A DNA stretch of 64,000 nt from Bacteroidota bacterium. Its GTDB lineage: Bacteria; Bacteroidota; Bacteroidia; Cytophagales; Cyclobacteriaceae. Location of the stretch: the NCBI GenBank assembly GCA_018267135.1, contig JAFDZA010000019.1, positions 1 to 64,000 on the forward strand. The letters are read 5' to 3'. Shown here one piece after another: positions 19,233 to 28,586 of this stretch. Every line of letters begins with the position of its first letter. Within the stretch, counting starts at the first letter, position 1. A program made the translations under genes and the position numbers. The notes under the pieces were generated by a model. It made no database searches and had not been told where the DNA came from. It worked only from the letters and a program-made list of their open reading frames with translations.

Positions 19233-19258
19233 AAGAGGGGACCTAAAAGTCCCCTCTT
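19233..19258 (+). promoter_or_regulatory. Hairpin in the rimP-nusA-infB leader
   Basis: Perfect 10-bp stem AAGAGGGGAC / GTCCCCTCTT with loop CTAAAA, followed by TGTTTGT and then the rimP ATG seven bases later. Placed between the promoter and the first gene, it could be a weak intrinsic terminator (attenuator) or could occlude initiation at rimP. It could alternatively end transcription coming from yihY. Confidence 0.6.
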
Positions 19259-19265
19259 TGTTTGT

Positions 19266-19724
19266 ATGGACTGGAAAGAAAAAGCAACCGAACTGGCACA
19301 GCAGGCTCTAACTAACCCCGCTCATTTTTTAGTGGATGTGGTGGTAAGCAAGCACAAACCTATGAAGTTTACCGTGATTGTAGATGGCGATCAGGGAGTT
19401 ACCATAGACGATTGCGCCACTGTAAGCCGCTCGTTAAATAGTTTATTGGAACCTTTAATTGAAGATAATTATACGATTGAAGTAACCACGCCCGGGTTAG
19501 ATCATCCGCTAAAATGGCACCGGCAGTTTGCCAAAAACATAGGCCGCCAACTGAAGATACATTTGCGGGATAAAAAAATTATTCAAGGTGTGCTGCAGGC
19601 CGTAGAACCTGAAAAACTTGTAATTGAAGAAAAAGAAAAGGAAGGAAAAAAAACAGAACTGAAAAGCAAAGAAATTTTCTTTGCAGAAATAGAAAAAGCT
19701 TTTGTAACCGTATCTTTTAAATAG
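19266..19724 (+). CDS. rimP: Ribosome maturation factor RimP
   Basis: 152 residues. RimP assists 30S subunit maturation. The GDQGVTIDDCATVSRSLN block and EVTTPGLDHPL block are family signatures, and the C-terminal SH3-like domain follows with a lysine-rich stretch typical of this phylum. It is the first gene of rimP-nusA-infB, a conserved bacterial order. Confidence 0.93.
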   Translation: MDWKEKATELAQQALTNPAHFLVDVVVSKHKPMKFTVIVDGDQGVTIDDCATVSRSLNSLLEPLIEDNYTIEVTTPGLDHPLKWHRQFAKNIGRQLKIHLRDKKIIQGVLQAVEPEKLVIEEKEKEGKKTELKSKEIFFAEIEKAFVTVSFK

Positions 19725-19732
19725 ACCGAACA

Positions 19733-20980
19733 ATGGATGCATCTACATTAATTGAATCGTTTGCCGATTTTGCCAAACAGAAAAACATCGACCGGCCCAC
19801 CATGATCCGCATTTTAGAAGATGTGTTTCGCAACATGATCCGCAAAAAATATGTGCAGGACGATAACTTCGACATTATCGTTAATGCCGATAAGGGCGAT
19901 TTGGAAATCTGGCGCTTTCGCGAAATCGTAGATGACGAAAGCGAAGATATCTGGGACCACGACAAGATCAGCCTTTCCGATGCCCAAAAGATTGAGCCCG
20001 ATTTTGAAGTGGGCGAAGAAGTAGCCGAGGAAATTCACTTAGAAGATTTCGGCCGCCGGGCTGTAACCACCGCTCGCCAGGCGCTCATCCAAAAAGTAAA
20101 GGACCTGGAAAAAGACATTCTCTTCCAAAAATACAAAGACATCGTAGGCGAAATTATAAGCGGAGAAGTATATCAAATCCTTTCGCGCGAAGTGTTGTTA
20201 ACCGATGCCGAAGGAAACGAAATTTCTATTCCCCGAGGCGAGCAGATACCCAAAGACCGCTACCGCAAAGGCGAAACCGTGCGAGCCATCGTACACAAAG
20301 TGGATATGGTAAATGGAAGCCCCAAAATTATTATGTCTAGAACATCGCCCGTTTTTCTGGAACGTTTGTTTGAGCAGGAAGTGCCCGAAGTGTATGATGG
20401 GCTGATTACCATCAAGAAAGTAGTACGCGAACCCGGTGAGCGTGCCAAAGTAGCCGTAGAATCGTACGATGACCGCATTGACCCGGTGGGCGCCTGCGTA
20501 GGTATGAAGGGCTCGCGTATTCATGCCGTAGTTCGAGAATTGCAAAACGAAAATATTGATGTTATTAACTTTACTGAAAATCTGGAGTTATACATCCAGC
20601 GTGCTTTAAGCCCGGCAAAAATTACCAGTATTAAAGTAGATAAAGAAAACGGACGAGTAGCCGTATTCCTTAAGCCCGATCAGGTTTCGTTAGCTATCGG
20701 CAAAGGGGGGCTCAACATTAAACTTGCCGGACGCCTGGTGGGTATGGAAATAGACGTGTTCCGCGAAACCGATGGCACACAAGAAGAAGAAGATGTGGAT
20801 TTGGATGAATTCAGCGATGAAGTAGAGAGCTGGGTGATTGATGAACTTAAACGCATCGGGCTCGATACGGCCAAGAGCGTGCTCGCCCTAAACACCGAAG
20901 AACTGGCGCGCAGAACCGATCTGGAAGAAGAAACGATTGATCAGGTACTGAACGTATTGAAGAAGGAGTTTGAACAATAA
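19733..20980 (+). CDS. nusA: Transcription termination/antitermination protein NusA
   Basis: 415 residues. The N-terminal RNA-polymerase-binding domain (about 1-130) is followed by an S1 domain (about 135-205), KH1 and KH2 (VGACVGMKGSRIHAVVREL and VSLAIGKGGLNIKLAGRL) and an acidic C-terminal part. It binds RNA polymerase, modulates pausing, intrinsic termination and antitermination, and could act on the leader hairpin of its own operon. It starts eight bases after rimP. Confidence 0.96.
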   Translation: MDASTLIESFADFAKQKNIDRPTMIRILEDVFRNMIRKKYVQDDNFDIIVNADKGDLEIWRFREIVDDESEDIWDHDKISLSDAQKIEPDFEVGEEVAEEIHLEDFGRRAVTTARQALIQKVKDLEKDILFQKYKDIVGEIISGEVYQILSREVLLTDAEGNEISIPRGEQIPKDRYRKGETVRAIVHKVDMVNGSPKIIMSRTSPVFLERLFEQEVPEVYDGLITIKKVVREPGERAKVAVESYDDRIDPVGACVGMKGSRIHAVVRELQNENIDVINFTENLELYIQRALSPAKITSIKVDKENGRVAVFLKPDQVSLAIGKGGLNIKLAGRLVGMEIDVFRETDGTQEEEDVDLDEFSDEVESWVIDELKRIGLDTAKSVLALNTEELARRTDLEEETIDQVLNVLKKEFEQ

Positions 20981-21042
20981 GAATCAGACTATAACAATAA
21001 CATAAACTCGTAAATCGAAAAAAATAAGAGATATTTGAGCTC

Positions 21043-23667
21043 ATGGCAGAAGAAAAAGGCATACGGTTAGGTCAGGCATCGCGCAAACTCAACGTTGGGC
21101 ACAACACGATTTTGGACTTTTTAGGAAAAAAAGGAATCAAAATTGATAATAATCCCAACGCTAAACTCAGTGCCGAGCAGTTTGCCATGCTAGCCAAAGA
21201 ATATGCTTCTTCCGCCTCCGAAAAGATGGAAGCCTCGGGTCTTACCATCGGTACCAAGCATGCCGAAAATGTAGCGCCCAAGCCAGAGCCTGAAGTACAT
21301 CGCAAAAAGACAGATGAAGAGGAGAGCATGCTCATCAAAAATCTGGGCTCGAAAGAAATCGTTAAACACAAAGAAGAACCCAAACCCGATAAGGTTGAAA
21401 TTGAAAAACCTAAACTGGAGGGAATTAAAGTACTGGGCAAAGTAGAGCTTACCAAAAAGAAAAAAGAACCGGAAGAAGTAGTAAAAGAACCCGTGGTAGA
21501 AAAAGCCCCGGAAGTTCTGCCTCCGGTAGAAAAAGCTCCGGAAATTGAAGTCGTAAAAGCTAAAGCTGACAAACTGCAAGGGCTGAAGGTATTAGATAAA
21601 ATAAATTTACCCACCCCCACGTCTGACCCGGCAAAAAAACCGGCTCAGCAACAGAAGAGGCCACGCAAGCGCATTCCTAATTTCAATGAATCGAAAGGAC
21701 CTAAACCGGCCGGTGGTGCGGGCAAAGGGCAACGTCCAGCCCCGCGGGTTCAAAAGGTAGAGCCTACCGACAAAGAAATTCAAGATCAGATTCGCGCTAC
21801 GCTGGCCAAATTGAGCAGCGGGCAAAAGAAATTTACCGGTGCCAAATATCGTAAAGAAAAACGCCAGGCCGTTTCCGAGGCAGAAGAAGAGCGTCTGCAG
21901 CAAGAACAAGAGCAATCGAAAACACTCAAAGTAACCGAGTTCATTTCGGCTAACGACTTAGCCTCATTAATGAATGTTTCGGTAAACGAGGTAATTTCTA
22001 CCTGCATGAGTTTGGGTATGTTTGTTTCCATTAATCAACGATTGGATGCAGAAGCCATTACCATCATTGCCGATGAATTTGGTTATGAAGTACAGTTTAC
22101 CACCTCCGAGGCCGAAGAGGAAGATGTACAAGAAGCTGACCTCGAAGAAGAGTTGCAACCGCGCGCCCCGATCGTAACAATTATGGGGCATGTTGACCAT
22201 GGGAAGACTTCTTTGCTCGATTATATCCGGGAAACAAAAGTGGTAGCCTCCGAAGCGGGGGGCATTACCCAACACATTGGAGCCTATAATGTTACTACTA
22301 ACAGCGGCCAGAAAATTGCTTTTCTCGATACTCCCGGCCACGAAGCTTTTACAGCTATGCGCGCACGCGGTGCCAAACTGACGGATATTGCCATTATTGT
22401 AATTGCCGCAGATGATGATGTGATGCCGCAAACCAAAGAAGCCATTAATCATGCCCAGGTAGCCGGTGTGCCTCTGATTTTTGCTATTAACAAAATTGAT
22501 AAGCCGGGAGCCAATCCTGAAAAAGTAAAAGAATCGCTTTCTAAATTAAATATTCTGGTAGAAGACTGGGGCGGCAAATATCAAAGCCAGGCCATCTCAG
22601 CAAAAACCGGAGTGGGTATTGACGAACTTCTGGAAAAAGTATTGCTGGAGGCGGAACTACTGAATCTTAAAGCCAATCAAAATAAGGCGGCACAAGGATC
22701 TATCATTGAAGCCGAACTCGACAAAGGCCGTGGCTATGTAACTACCCTTATGGTACAAGCCGGCACTTTAAAGGTGGGCGATATTATGGTAGCAGGTTCA
22801 AATCATGGACGTGTAAAAGCCATGTTTGACGACACGGGTAAAAAAATTAAGGAAGCGGGGCCGTCCACTCCTGTTCAGGTACTTGGTTTAGATGGCGCCC
22901 CTCAAGCCGGAGAGAAGTTTCAGGTTTATGAAACCGATCGCGAGGCACGGGAAGTAGCCAATAAACGCAGCCAGATTCTACGCGAGCAAAACATACGCAC
23001 CAAAAAACATATTACCCTGGATGAAATCGGCAGACGTCTGGCCATCGGTTCATTCAAACAACTGAATGTAATTGTAAAAGGTGATGTGGACGGATCCATC
23101 GAAGCGCTTTCCGACTCCCTGCTTAAACTCTCTACCCCTAAGGTAGCCGTTAGCATCATTCACAAAGCGGTAGGCCAGATATCCGAATCCGATGTGCTGT
23201 TGGCCTCTGCCTCCGATGCCATCATTGTTGGCTTCCAGGTGCGCCCGTCTGCATCGGCCCGCAGGCTCGCTGAAAATGAAGAAATCGAAATAAGATTGTA
23301 CTCCATCATCTACGATGCCATTAACGATGTAAAGGCCGCGATGGAAGGTATGCTCGAAAAGGAACTGGAAGAAGTGATTGTGGGCAATGCCGAAGTAAGA
23401 GATGTATTTAAGATTTCTAAAGTAGGTACCGTAGCCGGCTGTATGGTAACGGATGGGTACATTAAACGCAATAACCAGGTGCGCCTCATCCGTGATGGTA
23501 TCGTGGTCTTTGCCGGCAAACTCAATTCACTCAAACGCTTTAAAGACGATGCGGGCGAAGTAAAAGCCGGGTTCGATTGTGGTATGGGCATTGATAACTT
23601 CAACGATATTAAAGTGGGCGATGTCATTGAGAGCTACGAGATGCGCGAAGTAAAAAAATCGCTCTGA
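21043..23667 (+). CDS. infB: Translation initiation factor IF-2
   Basis: 874 residues. The N-terminal IF2_N segment is followed by a long charged Lys/Glu/Pro-rich linker (about 85-290). The G domain begins near 378 with G1 GHVDHGKT at 382-389, then DTPGHE and NKID. Domains II-IV and the C-terminal fMet-tRNA-binding domain complete the protein. It recruits initiator tRNA to the 30S subunit. Its TGA directly abuts the stop codon of the convergent eamA gene, forming the palindrome TGATCA. Confidence 0.97.
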   Translation: MAEEKGIRLGQASRKLNVGHNTILDFLGKKGIKIDNNPNAKLSAEQFAMLAKEYASSASEKMEASGLTIGTKHAENVAPKPEPEVHRKKTDEEESMLIKNLGSKEIVKHKEEPKPDKVEIEKPKLEGIKVLGKVELTKKKKEPEEVVKEPVVEKAPEVLPPVEKAPEIEVVKAKADKLQGLKVLDKINLPTPTSDPAKKPAQQQKRPRKRIPNFNESKGPKPAGGAGKGQRPAPRVQKVEPTDKEIQDQIRATLAKLSSGQKKFTGAKYRKEKRQAVSEAEEERLQQEQEQSKTLKVTEFISANDLASLMNVSVNEVISTCMSLGMFVSINQRLDAEAITIIADEFGYEVQFTTSEAEEEDVQEADLEEELQPRAPIVTIMGHVDHGKTSLLDYIRETKVVASEAGGITQHIGAYNVTTNSGQKIAFLDTPGHEAFTAMRARGAKLTDIAIIVIAADDDVMPQTKEAINHAQVAGVPLIFAINKIDKPGANPEKVKESLSKLNILVEDWGGKYQSQAISAKTGVGIDELLEKVLLEAELLNLKANQNKAAQGSIIEAELDKGRGYVTTLMVQAGTLKVGDIMVAGSNHGRVKAMFDDTGKKIKEAGPSTPVQVLGLDGAPQAGEKFQVYETDREAREVANKRSQILREQNIRTKKHITLDEIGRRLAIGSFKQLNVIVKGDVDGSIEALSDSLLKLSTPKVAVSIIHKAVGQISESDVLLASASDAIIVGFQVRPSASARRLAENEEIEIRLYSIIYDAINDVKAAMEGMLEKELEEVIVGNAEVRDVFKISKVGTVAGCMVTDGYIKRNNQVRLIRDGIVVFAGKLNSLKRFKDDAGEVKAGFDCGMGIDNFNDIKVGDVIESYEMREVKKSL

Positions 23668-24594
23668 TCAGCTTTCGGGCTGGTTAGCTTGTTTCCCGAT
23701 CAACAGCACTCCCACTAAAATCAGGGCCGTACCAAGCAATTGCCAAAAGGTAATCGCTTCGCCTAAAAAAATATTGGCTAATACAATGGTGGACACCGGC
23801 CCCACACTTCCGATAATGGCCACATTGTTTGCTCCGATTTTATTGATGGAAGCTGCTACCAGATACGAAGGCAACACCGTGGCAAAAACAGCCATTAGCA
23901 AACTATACAGATAGATGATAGCCGGTTGCCCAACCAACGACCCGTTGTGGTGTATAAAAAAATGAATAAGCACGCCCGCTCCCGCAAAACTCATGGCATA
24001 GCTATTGAATTTGGAAGCCCCCACCTTGGGAATGATCCTTCCGCTGCCTACCATATACCCGGCATAGGTGATGGCACATATAAAAATTAAGACCGATCCA
24101 AAAACGAAATTTGAATTTTGGGCTGATCCAAAATCTACCTCTCCTAAAAAGGCGGCTATTAAACCAAAATAGGTAATGGTCAGCGCCAGCCATTGAATAG
24201 GTTTCACTTCTTGTTTAAAGAGAAAGGCCGACATCAGCAAGGCAAAGGTGGGATAGGCAAATAGAATCAGGCGTTCCATGCCTGCCGATACATACTTCAA
24301 CCCGGCAAAGTCAAGTAGGCTGCTGATGTAATAACCCAAACAGCCGATCAGCGCTATGCCCATCCATTCTCTCTTTGTAAATTTTACATTTGTGCTTTGC
24401 GAAGAAGAAACAAAAGCCGCCCCAATAAAAAATGGCAATGAAAAAATCATGCGCAAGGCCAGCAGCGTTAGCGCATCTACCGGGGCTTCGCGATAGGCCA
24501 GTTTTACCCAAATGGCTTTGGTGGAAAAAAGAATGGCTCCGCCCAATGCTATAAATATCCCCTGAGCAAACCTGTATTTCACTTTCATTCTCAT
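23668..24594 (-). CDS. EamA/DMT family transporter
   Basis: 308 residues with about ten membrane helices in two EamA repeats; the first begins at GIFIALGGAILFSTKAIWVKLAY. The drug/metabolite transporter superfamily exports amino acids, nucleosides or metabolites; the substrate is unknown. It is a single gene. ATG 24594 is used; an ATG two codons in is an equal alternative. Its 3' end meets infB with no spacer and no visible terminator. Confidence 0.88.
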   Translation of the reverse strand: MRMKVKYRFAQGIFIALGGAILFSTKAIWVKLAYREAPVDALTLLALRMIFSLPFFIGAAFVSSSQSTNVKFTKREWMGIALIGCLGYYISSLLDFAGLKYVSAGMERLILFAYPTFALLMSAFLFKQEVKPIQWLALTITYFGLIAAFLGEVDFGSAQNSNFVFGSVLIFICAITYAGYMVGSGRIIPKVGASKFNSYAMSFAGAGVLIHFFIHHNGSLVGQPAIIYLYSLLMAVFATVLPSYLVAASINKIGANNVAIIGSVGPVSTIVLANIFLGEAITFWQLLGTALILVGVLLIGKQANQPES

Positions 24595-24598
24595 CCCG

Positions 24599-24606
24599 CA
24601 AAGATG
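24599..24606 (-). promoter_or_regulatory. Probable promoter -7 element of the EamA gene
   Basis: Minus-strand CATCTTTG, one mismatch from TAnnTTTG, four bases before the first ATG. Spacing again points to a leaderless or nearly leaderless transcript. Confidence 0.35.
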
Positions 24607-24765
24607 ATTTGAAATGATCCGTGCCGGTTCATATTCTGCAAAAAAAAATTGTGACAGAAGTGAATGAGATAAGTATAACCGGGTTGTTTTGCCGCATAGG
24701 TAGCCTACAGACTTTCATTGCCTTGTACTGCTTGATAGGCTACATCCAGAAAATTATAATTCATA
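24607..24765. other. Non-coding stretch downstream of the efflux operon
   Basis: No convincing gene. An 8-bp inverted repeat, GTAGCCTA (24700-24707) and TAGGCTAC (24736-24743), has a 28-base spacer but no T-run on either strand, so a terminator function is only possible. With the doubtful small frame at 24766-24969 this makes a 379-base gap between eamA and the DUF3347 gene. Confidence 0.4.
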
Positions 24766-24969
24766 TCAAACATAACTATCATTACAAACGGTTTCATCGC
24801 ATCTTCTTTTTTTCTGCTGCGTCTTCTGTACAGAGACTCCCCAACAGAGTTTCGTTTCAGGCTCTGCATTATCATCCTCCTCTTTCGTTTGTTGGTGTGG
24901 AGAGCCAAGAAAGGCAGAAGCTTTAAGTAAAAGACTTTTTATTAAAAAAGTTAGAGCAACTTCTCTCAT
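24766..24969 (-). CDS. Doubtful small protein at the end of the efflux operon
   Basis: 67 residues, not recognised. It begins MREVALTFLIKSLLLKASAF, which could be a weak signal or membrane segment, followed by an acidic patch (KEEDDNAEPE) and a Cys/Lys-rich tail with three cysteines. The ATG lies four bases after the stop of the DUF3347 gene, so it would be translated if the operon message continues. Small Cys-containing proteins are common next to metal efflux genes in this phylum, but no family match is evident and chance cannot be excluded. Confidence 0.3.
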   Translation of the reverse strand: MREVALTFLIKSLLLKASAFLGSPHQQTKEEDDNAEPETKLCWGVSVQKTQQKKRRCDETVCNDSYV

Positions 24970-24973
24970 TTTG

Positions 24974-25480
24974 TTATTGTATCGTTTCTTTTACCCTTCC
25001 GCACTTCAGCATCTTATCGCCAAAGTAGGGGTTCTTAATTTCTTTTTCGTTGGAGAGCCAATAGGCACCGGTGTTGTTGTTGGCCATCGGGCAAAATTCC
25101 CAGTAGATAACTCCGGCCGACAGTTTACCTCCATTTACCCAAGTTTTCATTTCGTTGCTGAGTGAGCTGAATAATTTGCGTTGTTCATCTAAGCCTGATG
25201 TGGTGGCCGTTTTAGAAGCCAATTCAACAGCCGCAGCCGGTGCTTTGGCATCGGTTAGAGATTGTTTCAGTGCTGCTGCACCCGCCTTTGCTTCGACTGG
25301 GTTCGATGCCACCAGCGCATTTTTCAGATGTAAATAATGGCTATAAGCATTTCCCATTTTAGTGTCTTTAAACGTTGCCGTGCCGGTGGGTTCATTTTTT
25401 TGACCTCCGGCATGATCGTGCTGAGCCGACAAGGTTAAGCTGGCCATCGTTAAACAAATACCTATCATTTTAGTTTTCAT
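24974..25480 (-). CDS. Free-standing DUF3347 protein, exported
   Basis: 168 residues from ATG 25480 (an ATG eight codons upstream is possible). The signal peptide is MKTKMIGICLTMASLTLSAQ, then a His-containing start HDHAGG. The DUF3347 domain has the helical LHLKNALVAS block. Its C-terminal block runs from YWEFCPMANN through GAYWLSNEKEI to NPYFGDKMLKCG, with Cys, Met and His-type ligands suggesting metal contact. The same domain is fused to the end of the adaptor encoded upstream (25570-27279). Likely a periplasmic metal-binding helper of the efflux pump. Confidence 0.85.
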   Translation of the reverse strand: MKTKMIGICLTMASLTLSAQHDHAGGQKNEPTGTATFKDTKMGNAYSHYLHLKNALVASNPVEAKAGAAALKQSLTDAKAPAAAVELASKTATTSGLDEQRKLFSSLSNEMKTWVNGGKLSAGVIYWEFCPMANNNTGAYWLSNEKEIKNPYFGDKMLKCGRVKETIQ

Positions 25481-25569
25481 GTTTAGGGGGTTTAAATTTT
25501 TCATCTGTTTGTTGTTTGATTTAGGTAAGCACAAATTAGTCCAAAAAAATAGTATTTGAACAGGTGCTT

Positions 25570-27279
25570 TTATTTTAAGGTTTCTATGGTTTCTCCGCAT
25601 TGGGGCATCGTCTTGCCAAAATACGGGTTACTGATTTCTTTTTCAGTACTTATCCAATAGCCTCCGGCATTATCAAAAGCCATGGGGCAATATTGATAGT
25701 AAGCATGAATGTTACCTACTTTAAATTTTTTTATGAATGAATACAGTGCTTTGGAAAGATTAGAAAAGGAGGCCCGTTGAATCTCAATATCCTGAGTGGC
25801 CTCCATAATTGTGGCTGACGTTTCCAATGCCTTCAAAGTTTCGGGTTCATTTACTCCTCTATTTTTTTCAGGCCAATTATTTTTTATTTCATGCAGTTGG
25901 TTTTTTAGCTCTCGGGCTGTTGTTGATGCCAACTTCGCATCGGAAGATACCAAGGCGTTTTTTATCTTCAGGTACGGAGTTATCAAAGACCTGATAGGCA
26001 GAGCCCACTCGGATTTAATTTGAAAATCGTCTGATCCATTTTGTTTTTCTTCCAGGCTTACAGTTGAGGCTTCGGGTTTTTCAGGGAGATGGCCAGCCAT
26101 GGGGTTGCCTCCCTTCTTCAATATGGTTTCGCTGTAGAGCAAGTAAGCACCCGTTGCTGCTACGGAGTCTCCTTCGGCAAGCCCTTGTGTAATCTCTACC
26201 CAATCAAAGTTTTGAAGACCCGTGGCTACCCGCTGGGCTATAAATTTTCCTTCTCCATCTTTTTTGTAAACTAGCGAGCCGCCTTGCTCGCGCACTACGG
26301 CACTAGTTGGAATAGCCAGCGCTTTCTTTTTAGAATGTGTTACCACTATTTCTGTTTGCATGCCGGGCATCCATTGAAGATGGGAATAGGCTAACGGAGC
26401 TCGCAGCATAAAAATCTGCGTACCTTGTCTATACTCGGGAGTAAGAAAATTTATTTTGCTCAGTATCGGTTTGTTTTCATAACCATTCACCCGGATTGTT
26501 ACTGAGTCTCCCCTTTTTAACCCGGCTGCTTCGTGCGGATAAAGTTCGCCTTCGGCCCACAGGTAGTTTAGGTTTTCAATCCGGTAAAGAATAGTTCCTT
26601 CGGCTACATATTGGCCTTCGGCTACATTGATCTCGGTTACTACTCCCGATACGGGTGCCACAAACCGAATGGTGGGGCTGGCTAATTTTTTGTTGGCTAG
26701 TTCTGTAATTTGTTCTGAGGTCATTCCATACAACCATAATTTTTTGTATGCAGCTTCCAAATAATCTTTCGCATTTCTATCGCCTATCGTATTTACCTGA
26801 TCCCGGGCCAACAGGTATTCTTGTTCGTAGGTAAGCAATGGCTCGCTGTACAGTTCGTAAATGGGTTGGCCTTTGTTTACCCGAACTCCTGTTTCTTTAA
26901 TATAAAGTTTGTCTATCCGGCCGGGCACGCGCACACTTATTACTTCCGTTTTTGTTTCGTCTGTTTTTAATTTTCCGTTTAAACGCATATTACTGCCCAT
27001 CCATTGATATTTTACCGGCTGAACCGACACATTGGCCAGCTCCATCTGATTTTTATTTAGATGGACTTCGGTCTCATTATCACCGATTTTAATTTCAACC
27101 AGATCCATCCCACAAATTGGGCAACTGCCCGGTTGGTCTTGAACTACCTGGGGGTGCATGGGGCAGGTAAAACTTTTTTTATCATTCAAATTGGATGAAA
27201 TGTTTTTCTTTTGGTGGCACGCTCCTACTCCCAGGAGGAGAACCAGAAAAGCAATCTTATATGATCGAAATTTCTTCAT
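25570..27279 (-). CDS. CusB-type RND periplasmic adaptor lipoprotein with C-terminal DUF3347
   Basis: 569 residues, longer than a plain CusB (about 400). The lipobox LGVGAC places the acylated cysteine at 21. A heavy-metal-binding domain with CPMHP and CPICGM spans about 37-61. The membrane-fusion barrel-sandwich and hairpin domains follow, and residues about 430-569 are a DUF3347 domain like the free-standing one downstream. The adaptor would bridge the inner membrane pump and outer membrane channel and hand over metal. It starts three bases after the previous adaptor gene. The metal is inferred as Cu(I)/Ag(I). Confidence 0.9.
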   Translation of the reverse strand: MKKFRSYKIAFLVLLLGVGACHQKKNISSNLNDKKSFTCPMHPQVVQDQPGSCPICGMDLVEIKIGDNETEVHLNKNQMELANVSVQPVKYQWMGSNMRLNGKLKTDETKTEVISVRVPGRIDKLYIKETGVRVNKGQPIYELYSEPLLTYEQEYLLARDQVNTIGDRNAKDYLEAAYKKLWLYGMTSEQITELANKKLASPTIRFVAPVSGVVTEINVAEGQYVAEGTILYRIENLNYLWAEGELYPHEAAGLKRGDSVTIRVNGYENKPILSKINFLTPEYRQGTQIFMLRAPLAYSHLQWMPGMQTEIVVTHSKKKALAIPTSAVVREQGGSLVYKKDGEGKFIAQRVATGLQNFDWVEITQGLAEGDSVAATGAYLLYSETILKKGGNPMAGHLPEKPEASTVSLEEKQNGSDDFQIKSEWALPIRSLITPYLKIKNALVSSDAKLASTTARELKNQLHEIKNNWPEKNRGVNEPETLKALETSATIMEATQDIEIQRASFSNLSKALYSFIKKFKVGNIHAYYQYCPMAFDNAGGYWISTEKEISNPYFGKTMPQCGETIETLK

Positions 27280-27282
27280 GGC

Positions 27283-28584
27283 TTACTTATTTTCGATTTT
27301 GATAAAGCTTTCACTATCTATCAGGTACTGGGCATTCATGGCAATTTCGGATGATTCGTTGAGGCCTTCAATTATTTCAATCTCCTCGCCCGATTGCATT
27401 CCGGTCTTTACCGGCACGGGCGTAAAAATTCCTTCTTTTAAAATAAAAGCAACTTGCTGCACTCCTAAGTCTATTACTGCCTGACGTGAAACCCAAAGTT
27501 TATCATGATCTGTATAAACCCGGTGGCCGGTAATCATTTGGCCTACTTTAAGTTGGTTTTTAGTCGCATCGAGATAAGACCGCACCAAGAGAAACGGAGT
27601 GCCTTCACTATAAAACGGTTGAATAAAATCAACCCGGGAAGCAATAGACTTTTCCGAGTCATTCACTTTTAATTGAAGCGGATCTCCAACTTGTAGCTGA
27701 GTTACCGATGCCGGAAAATAAAGCTCGGCCCAAAGCTGAGTGCCCTCTACTACATTAAATAAACTCTGCCCGGTAGTAACATACATGCCTTCGCGGATGG
27801 ACAAAGATTGAGTAGAAGATTCTCCCTTCCGTGGCATAACAGGCGCCTGATTTTGAGTTTCATTTTCGGCCGAACTCATTCCTCCTGATTGCTCTACTGA
27901 TGCCAAAGGCAGCGAATTGTTTACCCGATTTGATTCAACAATATAGCCGTTGTAAGGGCTAACCACCGGAAGTGTGAAAGCTTCTTTTCCGGTAGCCAAA
28001 ATTGTTTCTACCTGCGAAGCTGTTAATCCTAAAAGAATCAGTTTTTGTTTCGCTTTTTCAAGAAGTTGATTGTCTTCTTTATGTTCGCTGGCCACGTACA
28101 GCAATTCGCGCTGAGCCGCTCCCATTTCGGCACTATACACTTCCATAATTACCTGCCCCCGGGTTACAGCCTGATAATTGTATTTCACGAAAAGTTTTTC
28201 AATGCGCCCGCCAAAGCGTATGGGCAATGAAAACCATTTCCTTGTATCGTAATTAATTAGTCCCGCTGCACTCGATGTTACTGTTACTGTTTTTCTTTCC
28301 GGGCGAATTGTTTTTATAGAAGCTACTACCGATGCATGTGTTGCCCTTGTCCGTTTTTTCAACTCTTCGGTAATAACACCCGCCTGATGGGGGTTCGATT
28401 TCTTTACCAGCTCCATTCCACAAACCGGGCAGTTTCCGGGTTTATCACTTACTACTTGTGGGTGCATCGGGCAAGTATATTCCGTAGCTTCGTGGAGGTG
28501 TTCATCTTTTTTTGAATTACACGCTGCCGTAATAAAGACCAGCCATATAGCTACCCAACTGATTCGGTTAAGTGAGGTTGTCAT
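27283..28584 (-). CDS. CusB-type RND periplasmic adaptor lipoprotein
   Basis: 433 residues. Lipoprotein signal with C22 in VFITAAC, then the heavy-metal-binding motif CPMHP and CPVCGM at about 38-59, then the membrane-fusion core. It lacks the DUF3347 tail of the second adaptor. Tandem different adaptors for one pump suggest either a mixed adaptor ring or division of labour. The gene starts two bases after the TolC-type gene stop and ends three bases before the second adaptor. Confidence 0.9.
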   Translation of the reverse strand: MTTSLNRISWVAIWLVFITAACNSKKDEHLHEATEYTCPMHPQVVSDKPGNCPVCGMELVKKSNPHQAGVITEELKKRTRATHASVVASIKTIRPERKTVTVTSSAAGLINYDTRKWFSLPIRFGGRIEKLFVKYNYQAVTRGQVIMEVYSAEMGAAQRELLYVASEHKEDNQLLEKAKQKLILLGLTASQVETILATGKEAFTLPVVSPYNGYIVESNRVNNSLPLASVEQSGGMSSAENETQNQAPVMPRKGESSTQSLSIREGMYVTTGQSLFNVVEGTQLWAELYFPASVTQLQVGDPLQLKVNDSEKSIASRVDFIQPFYSEGTPFLLVRSYLDATKNQLKVGQMITGHRVYTDHDKLWVSRQAVIDLGVQQVAFILKEGIFTPVPVKTGMQSGEEIEIIEGLNESSEIAMNAQYLIDSESFIKIENK

Positions 28585-28586
28585 TT

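Noticed and set aside
21072..21620. 182-codon Ser/Leu-rich minus-strand frame inside infB
   Set aside because: It mirrors the Lys/Glu/Pro-rich linker of IF-2 read backwards; a composition artefact.
23665..23670. Palindrome TGATCA formed by the abutting stop codons of infB and the EamA gene
   Set aside because: A neat coincidence of convergent stops; six bases carry no evidence of function.
24621..24926. 101-codon plus-strand frame in the gap after the efflux operon
   Set aside because: No family match, no promoter box, mixed hydrophobic and His-rich composition without a plausible fold.
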